Under the pieces are notes generated by a model. It saw nothing but the letters and a program-made list of their open reading frames with translations. It did not search any database and was not told where the DNA came from. Below are positions 11,466 to 22,134 of a DNA stretch of 64,000 nt, in pieces; the first letter of the stretch is position 1, and each line of letters begins with the position of its first letter. Made by a program: the position numbers and the translations under genes. The stretch covers positions 1,364,881 through 1,428,880 of the forward strand of contig CAJINV010000004.1 of the NCBI GenBank assembly GCA_905178155.1, given 5' to 3'. The DNA comes from Amoebophrya sp. A120. Taxonomy: Eukaryota > Sar > Dinophyceae > Syndiniales > Amoebophryaceae.

Positions 11466-12633
11466 TTAGTCTTTCATGAGCATATCTATCGCGGAGCCTT
11501 GTATCATGGACACGCACACTCCCTGCGGTCCCATCCCGTGCACGAAGGCCTCCAGTTCTTCTTTCTGTTCTTTTTTCTCGCGCCGGAACCGCTGCGTGAC
11601 GCCGTACATGCATATGCCCTGGGCAGCTAGAACAATCTCAACTGGAACAATGTAGACACAAGAACAGCGGAGTTACTTTACTTGCCCCAGCTTCGCATCA
11701 CAAATTTCGTGCGAATGTTAATTGCATGTACAAATTTCGTGATTCATGCTACTTAGCGAAATTAATTGTTCATGTCAGACCCCATAACAGCTCGACAGAT
11801 AATGATTCACATTTTGCATCACAAATCATTCCAGTTGAGAGTGTTCCAAATAAGCAGGCCATAATGTGCCCGATGTAGTTTTGGAAGTCGCTGAGTTCCA
11901 CTCCGTACTGCAACCGTTTTTCCCGGTATCAAACAAAAAAGCCTTGCACGACCACTCCTCTTGCAATGCAAAACACGCCTTTCGAGTGTCAACTACACGC
12001 ACCACAGCCAAACTTCTTCACACGTGATTTTTTCCTTTATGTTTCTTGCGCAGTACAAACCAAAGCCGTAATTATGCCAGAAAGATTTCTCATGCAAAAC
12101 GTGCTGTAGAGAGAATACTAGTGACTGTAATGATCGGCAGTTTTTTCCTTCCATACCGGGCTGCTCTTGTAGGTGGTCAGGATGTCGGCATCCGTCTGGT
12201 AGAGGTCGTAGCGCAAATCCGTTCCTATCATTCGCCGGTACTGCTGGGAAGCGAGGAGAAAATCCGCCGTGGTGGGCGTGAAGGGACTCTTCCACCACGA
12301 CGACCCTTCCCGATTTTTTGCGGCTGCGCTATCATCTGCCAGAAGCGCCGCATGCTTCTTCTCGTCTTGCGCCCGCTGCAACTTGCTCAAGGGCCAGTAG
12401 CGAAACTTCTTTTCATCTGCATTTTTGTTTGCAGTTTCATGCTCAGACGAGTTTTTCTGCGCCGACTTGCTGGATTTCTTTCGTCTAGGTTTCGACGTGT
12501 CAGGTTCCTCGTCGTCGTCTTTTTTCCCGAACTTCTGCTTCATCACGTCACAAAGAGCGTAGGCGCCCTCCATGCCGTCCGGCATGCTGTTTTTGATACC
12601 CAAAGCGTCGTAGATGGAGACAGTATGAAACAT
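11466..12633 (-). CDS. Probable membrane protein, charged N-terminal half, function unknown
   Basis: Exon 1 runs from the ATG at 12633 (MFHTVSIYDALGIKNSMPDG). It has a Lys/Glu/Asp-rich stretch (KKDDDEEPDTSKPRRKKSSK) and then QQYRRMIGTDLRYDLYQTDA. A GT-AG intron (about 12148-11912) joins TTYKSSP to YGVELSDFQNYIGHIMACLF. That leads into one or two hydrophobic segments (GHIMACLFGTLSTG and IVLAAQGICMYGV) and a basic/acidic tail (TQRFRREKKEQKEELEAFVH), ending MLMKD with the stop at 11466-11468. Between the hydrophobic segments lies an insert at about 11640-11840 with inverted CTCAACTGGAA ends, whose exact splice points I could not fix. It may be a separate gene or the 3' part of the F-box/TPR gene upstream. 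Confidence 0.55.
11640..11850. repeat. Possible introner-like insert, boundaries unresolved
   Basis: Inverted copies of TCTCAACTGGAA lie at about 11649 and 11830 and enclose sequence with TTTCGTG and GCATCACAAAT motifs like those inside other elements. No clean 5-bp duplication was found, and the TAT/ATA end rule is not obvious. Confidence 0.4.
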
Positions 12634-12823
12634 TTCTCAAACAGTTGTGAGTTCCACAGGCTTTTTATTTGGGCTGTGGTTGCAGATGCGAGTAAGTGAG
12701 GAAAAAGATGAGCGAACAACTTCTGATCGATTGCGCGTACTTTTCAGAATCTTTATTGCCGAAGATTCGTGTCGGGAAAATGTAAATGAAGCGATGCAAA
12801 CCTCGGTTCGTTTTGCCGACTAC

Positions 12824-15800
12824 TTAAGTGCCACAGCAGCTGCAAAAATGCCACCCAAAGGCCTGGACCCTGCAGGAGCCGCACCCCTGTCTTCTTTCAT
12901 ACACTATCAAATGTAAAAGTGTCTGGGTTTGGAAGATTAGAACTTGTCATGCTAAATCCGAATGATGCAAAAATCTGTGTTGCGTGAGTGCCAAAAGCTG
13001 TCCGCTTTTGAACAAGTTGAGAGGGAATCTCTCATGCGGCAAAGGCATGATAGACACCTCAAAGAATCTGTCACGCTGGGTCTCGCATTCCAGACCTCAT
13101 GGGTCGTGGAAAACCTGCATCACAAATCTTGCATTCTTCCAGACCCAGACATTTTTACAATCCATATACACGTGGACAAAGCAGTTGTCGCGGCGCACGG
13201 GGTAGAACGCCTTGGTTATAACCCGCTCAGGTGTTACAATCTCAAACGTTACAATAGAATTTGGAATTTGTGTTGCAAAATCCGCAACATCTGGCCTACT
13301 CCCAAAGGAGCGCGCATGACAAGTTTCGGAGCCCCAGACCCCATGAGATTCTGATTCTGACGAAATTTGTATTGCGAAAAGCCCAAGTCTCTGTATGGTA
13401 CTCATGCTGTTCATGCAAGACAAATTCCAGATTCTATTGTAACGTTTGAGATTGTAACATCTGAGCAAGCCATATTGGTGCGCTGCAGCTTCTTGCGAAA
13501 GTGGGCCATCATCTTCAGCTCTTCTTTCTCCAGCGACTCCTCGTTGAGCGCGTCGTGGATCCGGGCCCCGTCCACCTTGTTTTAATATTTGGATCCAAAA
13601 AGTAGATTAGTGAAACCACATAAATTCTTCACTTCGTTTGAAGCAGCGAGAAGAACTAGTTACTGCTCTAAAAATCTTTGCAAAGGTACCTTTGACTTCG
13701 GTCCGCCCCTTTCTCGCCGCAGCACTGCGTCCGCCCAGATTTCCAGTCGCATGCCGGCCGCGTAGTTCCGGTCCGTTTTGCAACTTGAGAAAATTTTCCA
13801 GCTTTGCAGCGCGTGCCCGCACGCGGCAGCGTCGTTGAGCCCAAACTCGGCGAGGGCGAGGAGGTACAGCAGCTCCGATAGAAAGTAGCGCGGCCAGGGG
13901 CACGCAGGCTTCGCGTCCGGCGGCGCCGTGGTTTCGTAAATGAGCTTCTGTACGGCGGTATGCATTGCAAATAAGTATGTCTAGGTTTAGAACTCAGTCT
14001 ACGACTGAGTCGCACAGAAATAAAATTGTGTTGCATGCACGCCAAAAATTACCAAATTCTCTGCACAGAATGGGCGAAATCTTCATGCGGAATAGGTATC
14101 AGGAAGCTCTTGTGGAACATTCTGTGATCATCCGTCTATGTCTATTGATTCTGACCAAACGCAACCGTGTGGACCACGAGATGCATCATGACAAAACCGC
14201 GCATGATCCGTCCACCTATGTGCATCTGATACGTAGTCTGCGCGTTCGCGAATTCCCGCGCGTCAAGTTCCATGTACAGGAGGCCCCACGTCAGCAGTAA
14301 GCGCTCAACCCGCCCCTGCTGCTGGTCATTCCAGTCTCGGACGATGGCCCGGAGCTCCCCGGCGATCATGGAGGAGATGTTGTACACGCTGACGGGAATG
14401 ATGACGTCCGGGATCCGCCGCAGGTTCCAGAGACACGGGGACTGGCAGCTCCGCAACTCCTTGCGCAGCCGCGGCGCGTCGGCGATGAGCAGTAATGGGC
14501 ACTTTGCGAGCGCGTGGACGATGGCTTTCTCCGTCACGGGCTGGCTATTTTTGTTCCCGGCGGATGTGGAGAAGAGCTCCTGCAGCACCGCGTCCGCGTA
14601 GGCGTGGAGGGACTTTGGCTTTTCGTTCGCCCTCCCATCCGCGCCGGGCAACTTCGGCCCCCCGAGCAGTTGCATCATGAGGTCGGCCTCCTCGTGACTC
14701 GAATACAGACTCCACGACCGGAATCCGGTGCTCACCCAGCTCTCGAGGTTGTCGAAGTCCTTTGCGCAGCAGGCGATGCCCTGCCTCTGCTCCACGTCGT
14801 TGATGTGCGTCTCCGTGCCGTCCGGCATCATCGTGGCGCCGAGCACCTCGTACATGGCTCGCGGGTTGCCCAACCGCAGTATCAAAGTGAAAAAAGCCCC
14901 CACCCCAACATATTGAAAAGGAAATTTCTGTTGCTGGATTTGTGTACACAAATCAGCTCTGTCTTGCAGTGAGGTACTGCAGGCAAAGCCTCAGCCTGCG
15001 TGCGGGTGTTTTGGTGTAGGTGCTTAGCATAGCAGAGGTCTGCCGTGTAGGCGCAGCAGCATTACAAACCGCCTCTACAAAGCGGCGCACTCTTTGGATT
15101 TGCCCTCTTGCACGAGCATTTGTGGTCACAAATCAGCATCACAAATTTCTAGAAGCGTGCCCGTTCAGCATGAGGAGGGGGGATTTTTCCTCGCAATACG
15201 CAGCCACGCCTCCCCCAGCCGGTGCCGGCACTTGAACCACCAGGCGCGTACGAAATGCAAATATGTCTAGGTTTGAGAGATTGCGAGATTTGTCATGCTA
15301 GTTCGGCATGACTCTGAACTCTATATTGCGTGGCCGCGAAGAGCTCCTCTTGTCTGTCATGCAAAAACGCAGTTTCTCATGCGGAGTACGCAACTACAGA
15401 CGGGAAAACTTGTCATGCCGGGCAGCGCATTGTGCGCTCACTCTTCCTCTTCTTGCATCAAAAGTTTCCAGACCCAGACACATTTGCAAAGCATAGCGCG
15501 CATGCTTTCCCGAAACTCGGCGCGGCCGGGGCTCGCTTGCTCGACGGCCAGCAGTTCGCGCAGCGCGAACTCGGCGAACTGCACCGCGTACCCGGCCTCC
15601 GCCACCGCGTACAGGGGCAGCGCGCTCCGCAACGCCGCGAGCGAGCGGTTGCTGTGCAGCAGCACGCGCAGGTCCAGGCACAGTAACTTCGCGGGCTCCG
15701 CGGAGGAGAAAACTTCCGCGGAGGCAGGTGTTCCGGCCCCCCGCGCGGCCGCGGCAAAGAGGTATTTCAAAACCGTTTGCTTGTAGAAGCACAGGTTGCG

Positions 15801-16670
15801 CGTCAGGCGGTAGAAGGCAGACTCGGGCCCGTTCAGCACGCTGTGCTGCCGGTCTTCGGGGCGGTGTTCGTCATCGCGTTTTTCCGCGTCGATACCGCAC
15901 AAGTAGGGCCCCTGCTCCCTCTGCACCTTTGGGAGGTCCCGCCAGTCGACGGCCAATTTTTCCGTCTCGCGCCGAACCTCCGCGTCGCCGGGGGGTGGCT
16001 TGGGCAGGACGCGGAGTGCGTCGCCGAAGCGCGAAAATGCGGTGACGTAGTTGCCGCGCAGAAAATCCCTCTTCCCAATCGCTTTGCGCTTGCGCGCCAC
16101 GAGGTAGAACAACCAGCCGCGGTCCCAGTGGACGAGGTCCGCAGCGGGACGGAACCGCAAAAAGAGCTCGACGTCTTTCTCCGAAAGCGGCTGGTGGTAA
16201 CCGTCGAATTCAAGGGCCTTGCCGCGGTCCGCCGCATCGCGGCTTTGGCCGGTCTTCGCACATCGCGTATCCGGTGCTTGTTCCGGAAGATCTACTGCGG
16301 TTTTCTTGTAGCCGTAGCGACGGAGCAAAACGGTGTCCGCGCAACGAAAACAGGTCAGAGAAAAGACATCCTGTTCGCTCTTCGGTAGGTAGTCGCACAC
16401 CTTGAGCACGAGGTCCTCGCAGTCCAAGAAGCGCGCCGCTGGTATCGACGAGCCGGTGGCGTCTAGTCCACGCAAGGCGTGCTTCGGGTCGTCGTCCGCT
16501 CTTGTTGTCTCCCGCCCCGGCGGGCCTACTCCGTCGGAGCTGCTCGCGACCTCGGAGGGGGTGGCACGCACGAGACGGCTGGCCAGCCTTTGAAACATAT
16601 TTCGCAAGGTGGCGACTAGAAAGCCTGCGAAAGTGATCAGCGGCTGCAGTAGCGCGCTCGAGAAAGACAT
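12824..16670 (-). CDS. F-box-like/TPR-like protein, seven exons
   Basis: The start at 16670 gives MSFSSALLQPLITFAGFLVA, a hydrophobic N-terminus. An F-box-like segment follows (CEDLVLKVCDYLPKSEQDVF, SLTCFRCADTVLLRR). TPR-like helices come next: FLRGNYVTAFSRFGDALRVL, then LLCLDLRVLLHSNRSLAALR, and AWWFKCRHRLGEAWLRLGNP (the 'NRSLA ... K..RLG.A...LG' pattern of TPRs). Exons are 16670-15496, 15248-15204, 14879 to about 14232, 13958-13690, 13575-13475, 13216-13172 and 12904-12824. Five introns are introner-like elements; the one between 13690 and 13575 is GT-AG and joins SK to VDGARIHDALNEES. The function suggested is protein-protein interaction, perhaps substrate recruitment for ubiquitination; this is inferred from the weak F-box resemblance. 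The Cys-rich end (GCGSCRVQAFGWHFCSCCGT) looks odd, so a further exon is possible. Confidence 0.68.
12905..13166. mobile_element. Introner-like element, family 1
   Basis: Family 1 ends are inverted and TACAC is duplicated (12900-12904 and 13167-13171). The right terminus (TTTTACAATCCATA) has diverged from the usual GCATTTGATA, but the duplication is exact. Confidence 0.93.
13217..13474. mobile_element. Introner-like element, family 4
   Basis: The ends run TATAACCCGCTCAGGTG then CAATCTCAAACGTTACAATA, with the inverse at the right. TTGGT is duplicated. Removal joins KKLQRT to KAFYPVRRDN in frame. Confidence 0.94.
13959..14231. mobile_element. Introner-like element, family 1, degenerate
   Basis: The left end TATGCATTGCAAATAAGTAT plus GTCTAGG is recognisable. 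The right end (CCACCTATGTGCATCTGATA) is a worn copy, and the flanks no longer match. The open frame still continues across it (AQT to TAVQKLIYE), so it is still spliced or was until recently. Confidence 0.72.
14880..15198. mobile_element. Introner-like element, family 3
   Basis: It has the left end TATCAAAGTGAAAAAAGCCC and the right end GGATTTTTCCTCGCAATA, with CGCAG duplicated. Removal joins GEAWLR to LGNPRAMYE. Confidence 0.94.
15249..15495. mobile_element. Introner-like element, family 1
   Basis: It starts TACGAAATGCAAATATGTCT and ends in the inverse, with GCGCG duplicated. Removal joins FRESMRA to WWFKCRHR. This is one of two copies starting TAC instead of TAT. Confidence 0.93.
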
Positions 16671-17556
16671 AAGGGCCCGCCCTGCTTGCTACGTGGTTAG
16701 CACCAGCGGTGGATGACCACTGTGCCTGGAGCCGAGCGGCCTGATCTGCGCAGGTGAGTCGCCTTCTTCTCTCCTTCACAGATGGGCCCGCACGAAGAAG
16801 AACAGGATACCAAATCGTCGCCGCATCCTGCCCCGAACCAGGAACGCCGCGGGCTCCGCAGGTCGCGGCCCTAGACAGTAAAGGCTTCGCGGGTCGTGAT
16901 TCTGGGCCTTACGCACTTTGCTGCGCCGGACCTCAACCACCGCACTGGCTGCCCGCTACAGGCTTGGGCGGGCCGGCCGGCACGGACGGTGATCAGGCAC
17001 CTTGTGGCCTTCGCGGATCGCAATCCGGAGCCCCATGCAGGGCCTATAGTGCCGACCTGTTTTCACTGGTGGCGATTATGGTAAATTGTGCACAGTGTGC
17101 GCCTTCCTTAGGGTCTGGAATCCGCGTCCCATGAGATGCATCCCAACAAGGCCAGGATAGTAGTTTCCTGACATGTGTCGAAAAAAGTCAAAAAATTGCT
17201 GACCTATAAAAATGGCCAATAAATCAACAAATTCAGTAGGGGCGGAGGCTTGTGATGGTATTTCACTTGTTTTACGTCATCAATTGCACTGATATAATTC
17301 GTTTTTCAAGTGTCTACAGACTATGCGAAAAATTTAATTTTTTTCCAAAGTTGTAAAGTGGACAAATTAGCTGCAATATATTGCACATAGGATGCCAGTT
17401 CCACTGTCACTACTGTCGCTGGATGTAAACTGTCCGAATTTTGCAAGATTAAGTGCACTGAATTGGATTTTTTCCAGTTTGCAACCCTTTGAAAATCCAA
17501 AAAATGAGACCGGGCGTTTTTTTTCTTGCTGATTATACCTACAAAGTCTGACGCTA
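16671..17556. other. No supported gene
   Basis: This is GC-rich up to about 17150, then AT-rich. A plus-strand frame at 16754-17134 has no motif and opposes the neighbours. The stretch separates the F-box/TPR gene start from the gag element. Confidence 0.4.
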
Positions 17557-17932
17557 TCCAAAACCCACGAACAGGTGGGCAGAAAGAACACCGAAGCCCG
17601 AAGGTCGCGATCGAGTCGCGACCGCGTTGTCGCGTTTCTTCATCTTTTTCCTTTTCTCATTTCCAAAGTTCTAAACAGGTTCATTGAAGTTCCGCATCGA
17701 TTTCCGCAGGAGAAATCCTCACTAGCAGATGGCAAGCAGCCATCTCCGTGAAGGCAAACAGCCATCACATCTCCCAGAGTAGCTCAAAAGCACTCTCAAA
17801 CTCGCAAAAACCTCAGCAAACACCAGCAAACTCCACCACTCTCTTCCAAACCCTCAACAGCTTCAGTACCGTGACCAAACGACCGCAGCGAAGGATTGAA
17901 CAAATGGCACGAATACACCACAGCCTCCGGAC
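17557..17932 (-). repeat. Direct repeat, 3' LTR-like copy of the gag element
   Basis: This 376-bp stretch is about 98% identical to 21058-21433, with no length difference. It has the same ATG and first codons as the gag ORF, but that frame stops just beyond its edge (FVGFG then stop). It lacks the usual TG...CA ends. Confidence 0.85.
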
Positions 17933-18606
17933 TCCCCCTCGAATTTCCGGAAAGCGAGGTCTTCCGGAATTCGACGCGTGTAGCTGTTGCTGAAGAGTAG
18001 AGAAATGGCGCCCGCTTGTAAATTTCCGCTTGTAGCACCCACCGCGAAGCTGTATCGCAAACACCGCTCCCGAGCGCACTTTCGGGGGTGGCCGTTTCCC
18101 GATAAGTACTGCTGCTGAAAGCACTATTTTTCCCCGTCGCCGAAACCGTTCTGCAGAACACCGTAGCGCCAGTCGCTCCGTACACCGCAGTCGTGAACTG
18201 CCACGTCGAAAAACCAAAAACCGTTTTACTCCCGCATGTCACCGCGGCCTTGGGCCGCAATCTCCCCTCACCGCAGTCTTGAACCGCAAATCCCTTCTCC
18301 AAAAGTGTAGGTATGTACTGCTGTGCAGATGGTACTGAAACCCGGCAAACGCCGCGAGCACGAAATAGTTGTAAAAATCGAAACAGGCAGTACAGAAAGT
18401 TGTAACAGCTTCAACTTGGATTTGTAGTCACCACGAACGCCAAATACCGATAGAAATCACAGGAGAAAGTAGAGAAAGTTCTGGTAGACCCGAAAACGCA
18501 AGTAGTGACGATTTTGCAACGCGAGTTGGTATCTTCCGCCGCTGGAAGATGAAGGTTGCTGCACTTGTAAAATATAGTCGATGTGTTCTGTTCTCCCCAT
18601 CTGCAC

Positions 18607-21144
18607 CTAGAAGGAATCCAGTGCATCCTCGAAGAACCCGAGCCCGCCGGAACCGCAGGAAGAGTCACTCCGTGCCCCGAAACTTCCACCGAAGGATCTC
18701 GCTGGGCTAGAGGAAGAGGAAGCAGACCCGGAAAGCACTGCATTGTAGCCAGTGCAAAAACTACTCTTCGCCGCCTGCTGGTCCAGCATCGCATTGAGGA
18801 GTCTTGCCTCCCCCGCATCCTGGATCACCTTCCCGCCACAGTAGATCGGTCCCGCGCTGTTGTTTCCGGACCGATAAACCGCCGGCCCGATGTAGTGGAA
18901 TCCCGGCTGCTGGTTCTGCATAGTCGGTCGCACAGTTTGCATGGAAGGGTGGATGAGACTGTTGGTGGGGGGCATCACCGGTTGCTGCTGCGCAACTTGT
19001 CGCGCCAGCGACGGAGGGACACTCGGCCCCGCAGCCTGCATCATCCCGCCCGTGGCGAGACTATTGTAGCCCGGCATCGCAGTGTTGCCACGCGGGCCAA
19101 TCGCAGCCGGCACGACGCCGCCAAACTGCGAGTTTCCCTGCAAGTTCGTCTGCCCCGTCGGCATCTGCAACTGCGCGTAGCCCGCCAGCTGCATTGGAAA
19201 TCCGTGCTGCTGGTTCCCGAAAGCCGTGTCGCCGCACTGTGGCATCACCTGCTGCTGCAGCTGCAGCTGCGCTCCCCCGGTAGGGACGCCGGAATGGGTG
19301 GGGTCGGCCTGGTTCGCGTTTCCGGAAGGAATTGCTGGCCCCGAAAGGTTGTAGCCCGTCTTGCCAGCTCCCTTCCCGCCTCCGCCCGTTGCCCGGCCTG
19401 CCTTCTGCTCGCACCGCAGGCAGGACTTGCGCGACTTGAAGTTGACGAGCCCGCACACAGAGCAATCCCAGTCGCCCGGCTTGCGGCCGAACTTCCCGAC
19501 CGTGGAATTACTGCCCGCGCCTGCCGCTGAGACCTCCAGCATCTTCTTGCGCAAAAATGCCTTGTCCTGCACGATGGACATCTTCCGCTCCGTGATGGCC
19601 TTCTGTGCCTCCGCAGAGGTCCCGAACTCGTAAGCCGGGCCGAAGGAGCACTTCTCCGGGTTGGAGTGCTCCTTCCCGCACCACCCGCACAGCGGGATCA
19701 TCGCGTTGGGGTCCCGGTTCACGCTGGTGTTGCGCGAATCGTCGCCCGCGCCCGTGCCTGTGAAAGCGTACACAGCGTCCCTGTTGCTCTCCCCCGAAGC
19801 CAGGAATCGCGTGAACTTGTCCGCGGCGTCGTCCTGCTCACCGACCGTCTTCGGTTCCTCCAACCGTTTCCGCGCGTAGTCGTCCAGCGCGTCGAGGTAG
19901 TCGCCGAAGGTCGTAGTGTCGCTGGTGTGGTGGCTAAGCCAGTCGCAAGCCTTCTGCCCCGACCAAGTTGCCATCATCCTGAAAAAACGATGGGTCTCCC
20001 CGGCACTGTTCTTGCTGTCCTGCAGCGACCAGTGGATGGTCTTCCGCTTGCTGGCGCTGTTCACCAGGTTCCGGATCCGCTCCGTGACGTAGTACACCGC
20101 CGCATGGTTCTCGACCCAGCGACCGCCAACCCGCTCCAGCAAGCTAGCGCAAAGGTAGTCAAGGTCCTGCGCCCCGCGTGCCAGGTTGATGTTAAACTTT
20201 TTGTTGATGCGCTGCAGCAAGAGGTCGACGCAGGCCTGGGCCTCCACGCCCGTTGTCGCGGCGTGGTCCTCGTCGATCCCGCTCCACATCTCCAACCCGA
20301 GCCCGCAAAGCAGCCCGGAAAGTGCTTGCCAGAAGGTCCGCCGGCTAGTCACCCCGGCGCGGTTCGTGATCCACTCAATGCTGCGCCACTCCGTGGCCAC
20401 CGTGCTGCGCTTGCTCAGGCTGAACTGAACGCCCTTGCCGATGTCCTGGTGGATCTTCTCCCGCAGAGGCGACGAAGGTGCCGCCCCAGCCGCAAGTCTT
20501 GACCCTCCCACCGCAGGCTGCTGCTGCGGAGACGCAACGGACTGGAAGCTGTGCCCGCCCGCAGAAGTAACTTCCGCACCCGCAGCGACCATCTGCGTAT
20601 CGGCGGCTGTCCCGTTGGTGTCCATCCCGGTGTAGGCAAAACTCGGCCCCGGCGCCGATGCTGTCCCCGCGACCGTAGGCCCCGCAAAGGCTGTCCCGCC
20701 GGCCAGAAGTCGCTCCAGCTCCGCATTGCGCGCCGCCAGGTTTAAGTTAGTCTGCTCCATCGCCAACAGGCGCTGCTCCAGGTTGGTCACCGCGCCCTCG
20801 GTGATGTTCTGCGTGCGCGCGACCTCACCCGCAACGGCCCGAAACCCCATGCCGGTGGCCTGCATGACACCGGTCGCTAAGTTCAGGCCCTCGCTCCGCA
20901 GCAGATGCTCCCCCGCGGCCCGGTCCGCATTGGAAGTTCTGCGCGGTGAGTAGCTGCGCGTCCGTAGGTGGTCCGGCGAGTCCAGCAACTCGTCGGGATA
21001 GGAGGAGTAGGACATCCTCCCCCGGTCGGTGTAGTAGTGGTGCGCTGGGCTCATAACTCCAAAACCCACGAACAGGTGGGCAGAAAGAACACCGAAGCCC
21101 GAAGGTCGCGATCCAGTCGCGACCGCGTTGTCGCGTTTCTTCAT
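18607..21144 (-). CDS. gag: Gag-like protein with zinc-knuckle variant and RanBP2-type zinc finger
   Basis: This is an 845-codon uninterrupted frame. The N-terminal 29 codons lie inside the 5' repeat. A predicted coiled coil follows (VTNLEQRLLAMEQTNLNLAA, about residues 105-150). A central helical region carries SIEWITNRAGVTSRRTFWQA and LLLQRINKKFNINLARGAQD, a plausible capsid-like part by position. Next is a Cys/His group CGWCGKEHSNPEKC, spaced C-X2-C-X3-H-X5-C, close to the retroviral C-X2-C-X4-H-X4-C knuckle. A RanBP2-type finger GDWDCSVCGLVNFKSRKSC (W-X-C-X2-C ... N ... C-X2-C) comes after it. The C-terminus is a long Gln/Gly/Pro-rich tail. The two nucleic-acid-binding fingers suit RNA packaging; I infer a Gag role from this and from the flanking repeats. 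The start could also be the MSPAHHYY methionine just past the repeat. Confidence 0.7.
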   Translation of the reverse strand: MKKRDNAVATGSRPSGFGVLSAHLFVGFGVMSPAHHYYTDRGRMSYSSYPDELLDSPDHLRTRSYSPRRTSNADRAAGEHLLRSEGLNLATGVMQATGMGFRAVAGEVARTQNITEGAVTNLEQRLLAMEQTNLNLAARNAELERLLAGGTAFAGPTVAGTASAPGPSFAYTGMDTNGTAADTQMVAAGAEVTSAGGHSFQSVASPQQQPAVGGSRLAAGAAPSSPLREKIHQDIGKGVQFSLSKRSTVATEWRSIEWITNRAGVTSRRTFWQALSGLLCGLGLEMWSGIDEDHAATTGVEAQACVDLLLQRINKKFNINLARGAQDLDYLCASLLERVGGRWVENHAAVYYVTERIRNLVNSASKRKTIHWSLQDSKNSAGETHRFFRMMATWSGQKACDWLSHHTSDTTTFGDYLDALDDYARKRLEEPKTVGEQDDAADKFTRFLASGESNRDAVYAFTGTGAGDDSRNTSVNRDPNAMIPLCGWCGKEHSNPEKCSFGPAYEFGTSAEAQKAITERKMSIVQDKAFLRKKMLEVSAAGAGSNSTVGKFGRKPGDWDCSVCGLVNFKSRKSCLRCEQKAGRATGGGGKGAGKTGYNLSGPAIPSGNANQADPTHSGVPTGGAQLQLQQQVMPQCGDTAFGNQQHGFPMQLAGYAQLQMPTGQTNLQGNSQFGGVVPAAIGPRGNTAMPGYNSLATGGMMQAAGPSVPPSLARQVAQQQPVMPPTNSLIHPSMQTVRPTMQNQQPGFHYIGPAVYRSGNNSAGPIYCGGKVIQDAGEARLLNAMLDQQAAKSSFCTGYNAVLSGSASSSSSPARSFGGSFGARSDSSCGSGGLGFFEDALDSF

Positions 21145-21433
21145 CTTTTTCCTTTTCTCATTTCCAAAGTTCTAAACAGGTTCATTGAAGTTCCGCATCG
21201 ATTTCCGCAGGAGAAATCCTCACTAGCAGATGGCAAGCAGCCATCTCCGTGACGGCAAACAGCCATCACATCTCCCAGAGTAGCTCAAACGCACTCCCAA
21301 ACTCGCAAAAACCTCAGCAAACACCAGCAAACTCCACAACTCTCTTCCAAACCCTCAACAGCTTCAGCACCGTGACCAAACGACCGCAGCGAAGGATTGA
21401 ACAAATGGCAGGAATACGCCACAGCCTCCGGAC
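21058..21433 (-). repeat. Direct repeat, 5' LTR-like copy of the gag element
   Basis: This is the partner of 17557-17932. It supplies the ATG at 21144 and the first residues of the gag frame. Confidence 0.85.
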
Positions 21434-22130
21434 GTTAAGTGCTATTGCATGATTTTTTTTTATTTTTTGACCTGTATGCACTTAATTACTTTGCAACTCC
21501 CAACCTCTGGGCAGGCCCGAAAATTTCGAAAAAATCAAAAAAATCAGAATTATGCTTATGCACTTGCAAAGACAAGCTATATCGTCAAATCTGTGGAGTG
21601 TGAGTATTTTTTTTTGTCTATATGCACTAAAGCAGAGAGCTTCTGTAGTTTTTTTTTTCGTTCTGGGGTGAGTAAAACTCTACGAGGTACTCGGAAACCA
21701 ATAGGCCGAGAGCGACGATTTTCGACGCGCGTGCAACTCTGACAAAGGAAAATGCAAGTAGCGCCGACGGACTTTAAGGCGGCAAAAGCACCGGCGCCCG
21801 CCGCGGGTTTTGTTTCTAGTTTTACACGGGGTGGCTGGAGCCTACAGAAAACTTTGGGAGCAAAAACCCCCACCTGCCCAAAGCGCCACCAGTTTGCTTT
21901 TTGCATCCCAGGGGGGAGATAGGTCCGAAAGAACATGCTTTCAAGCCTTTTTCTTTCTGTGAGAGCCAATGGCTCCTTTGGGGAAACAATACCTGGCTCT
22001 TTTAGGCCGCGGGCTCGCGCCAAAACCAGGAAAATTTTCGTGGAATTCTTGCGCGCGCGGCGCAGAATTCCACGAGATTTTTTGTGGCGAGACTCTGACG
22101 CCGCCACCACTTTTGGCGCCACATGTGACA
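21434..22130. other. Left edge of the strand-switch region
   Basis: AT-rich to about 21660, then a mixed stretch with a single CATCCCAGGGGGGAG motif (about 21906) that recurs at 25451-25610, and a short hairpin (TCGTGGAATTC ... GAATTCCACGA, about 22037-22077). The minus-strand frame over this area shows no motif. Confidence 0.45.
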
Positions 22131-22134
22131 TGTG

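Larger units (their letters stand above)
17557..21433 (-). mobile_element. Gag-only LTR-retrotransposon-like element
   Basis: Two 376-bp direct repeats enclose one long gag-like frame. A purine tract (TTCGAGGGGGA on the minus strand, about 17933-17943) sits immediately before the 3' repeat, as a polypurine tract should. No reverse transcriptase, integrase or protease is present, so it would depend on another element. No target-site duplication was found at the outer edges. The near-identical repeats suggest recent insertion. Confidence 0.7.

Noticed and set aside
11028-11630. Plus-strand 200-codon frame
   Set aside because: Its right part is antisense to a better exon (MYGVTQRFRREKKEQ), and all neighbours read on the minus strand.
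12046-12699. Plus-strand 217-codon frame
   Set aside because: It is antisense to the Lys/Glu-rich exon of the membrane protein, which has a fitting start, intron and downstream exons.
16754-17134. Plus-strand frame in GC-rich sequence
   Set aside because: No motif, antisense to the local gene direction, and the composition is as expected for chance frames in GC-rich DNA.
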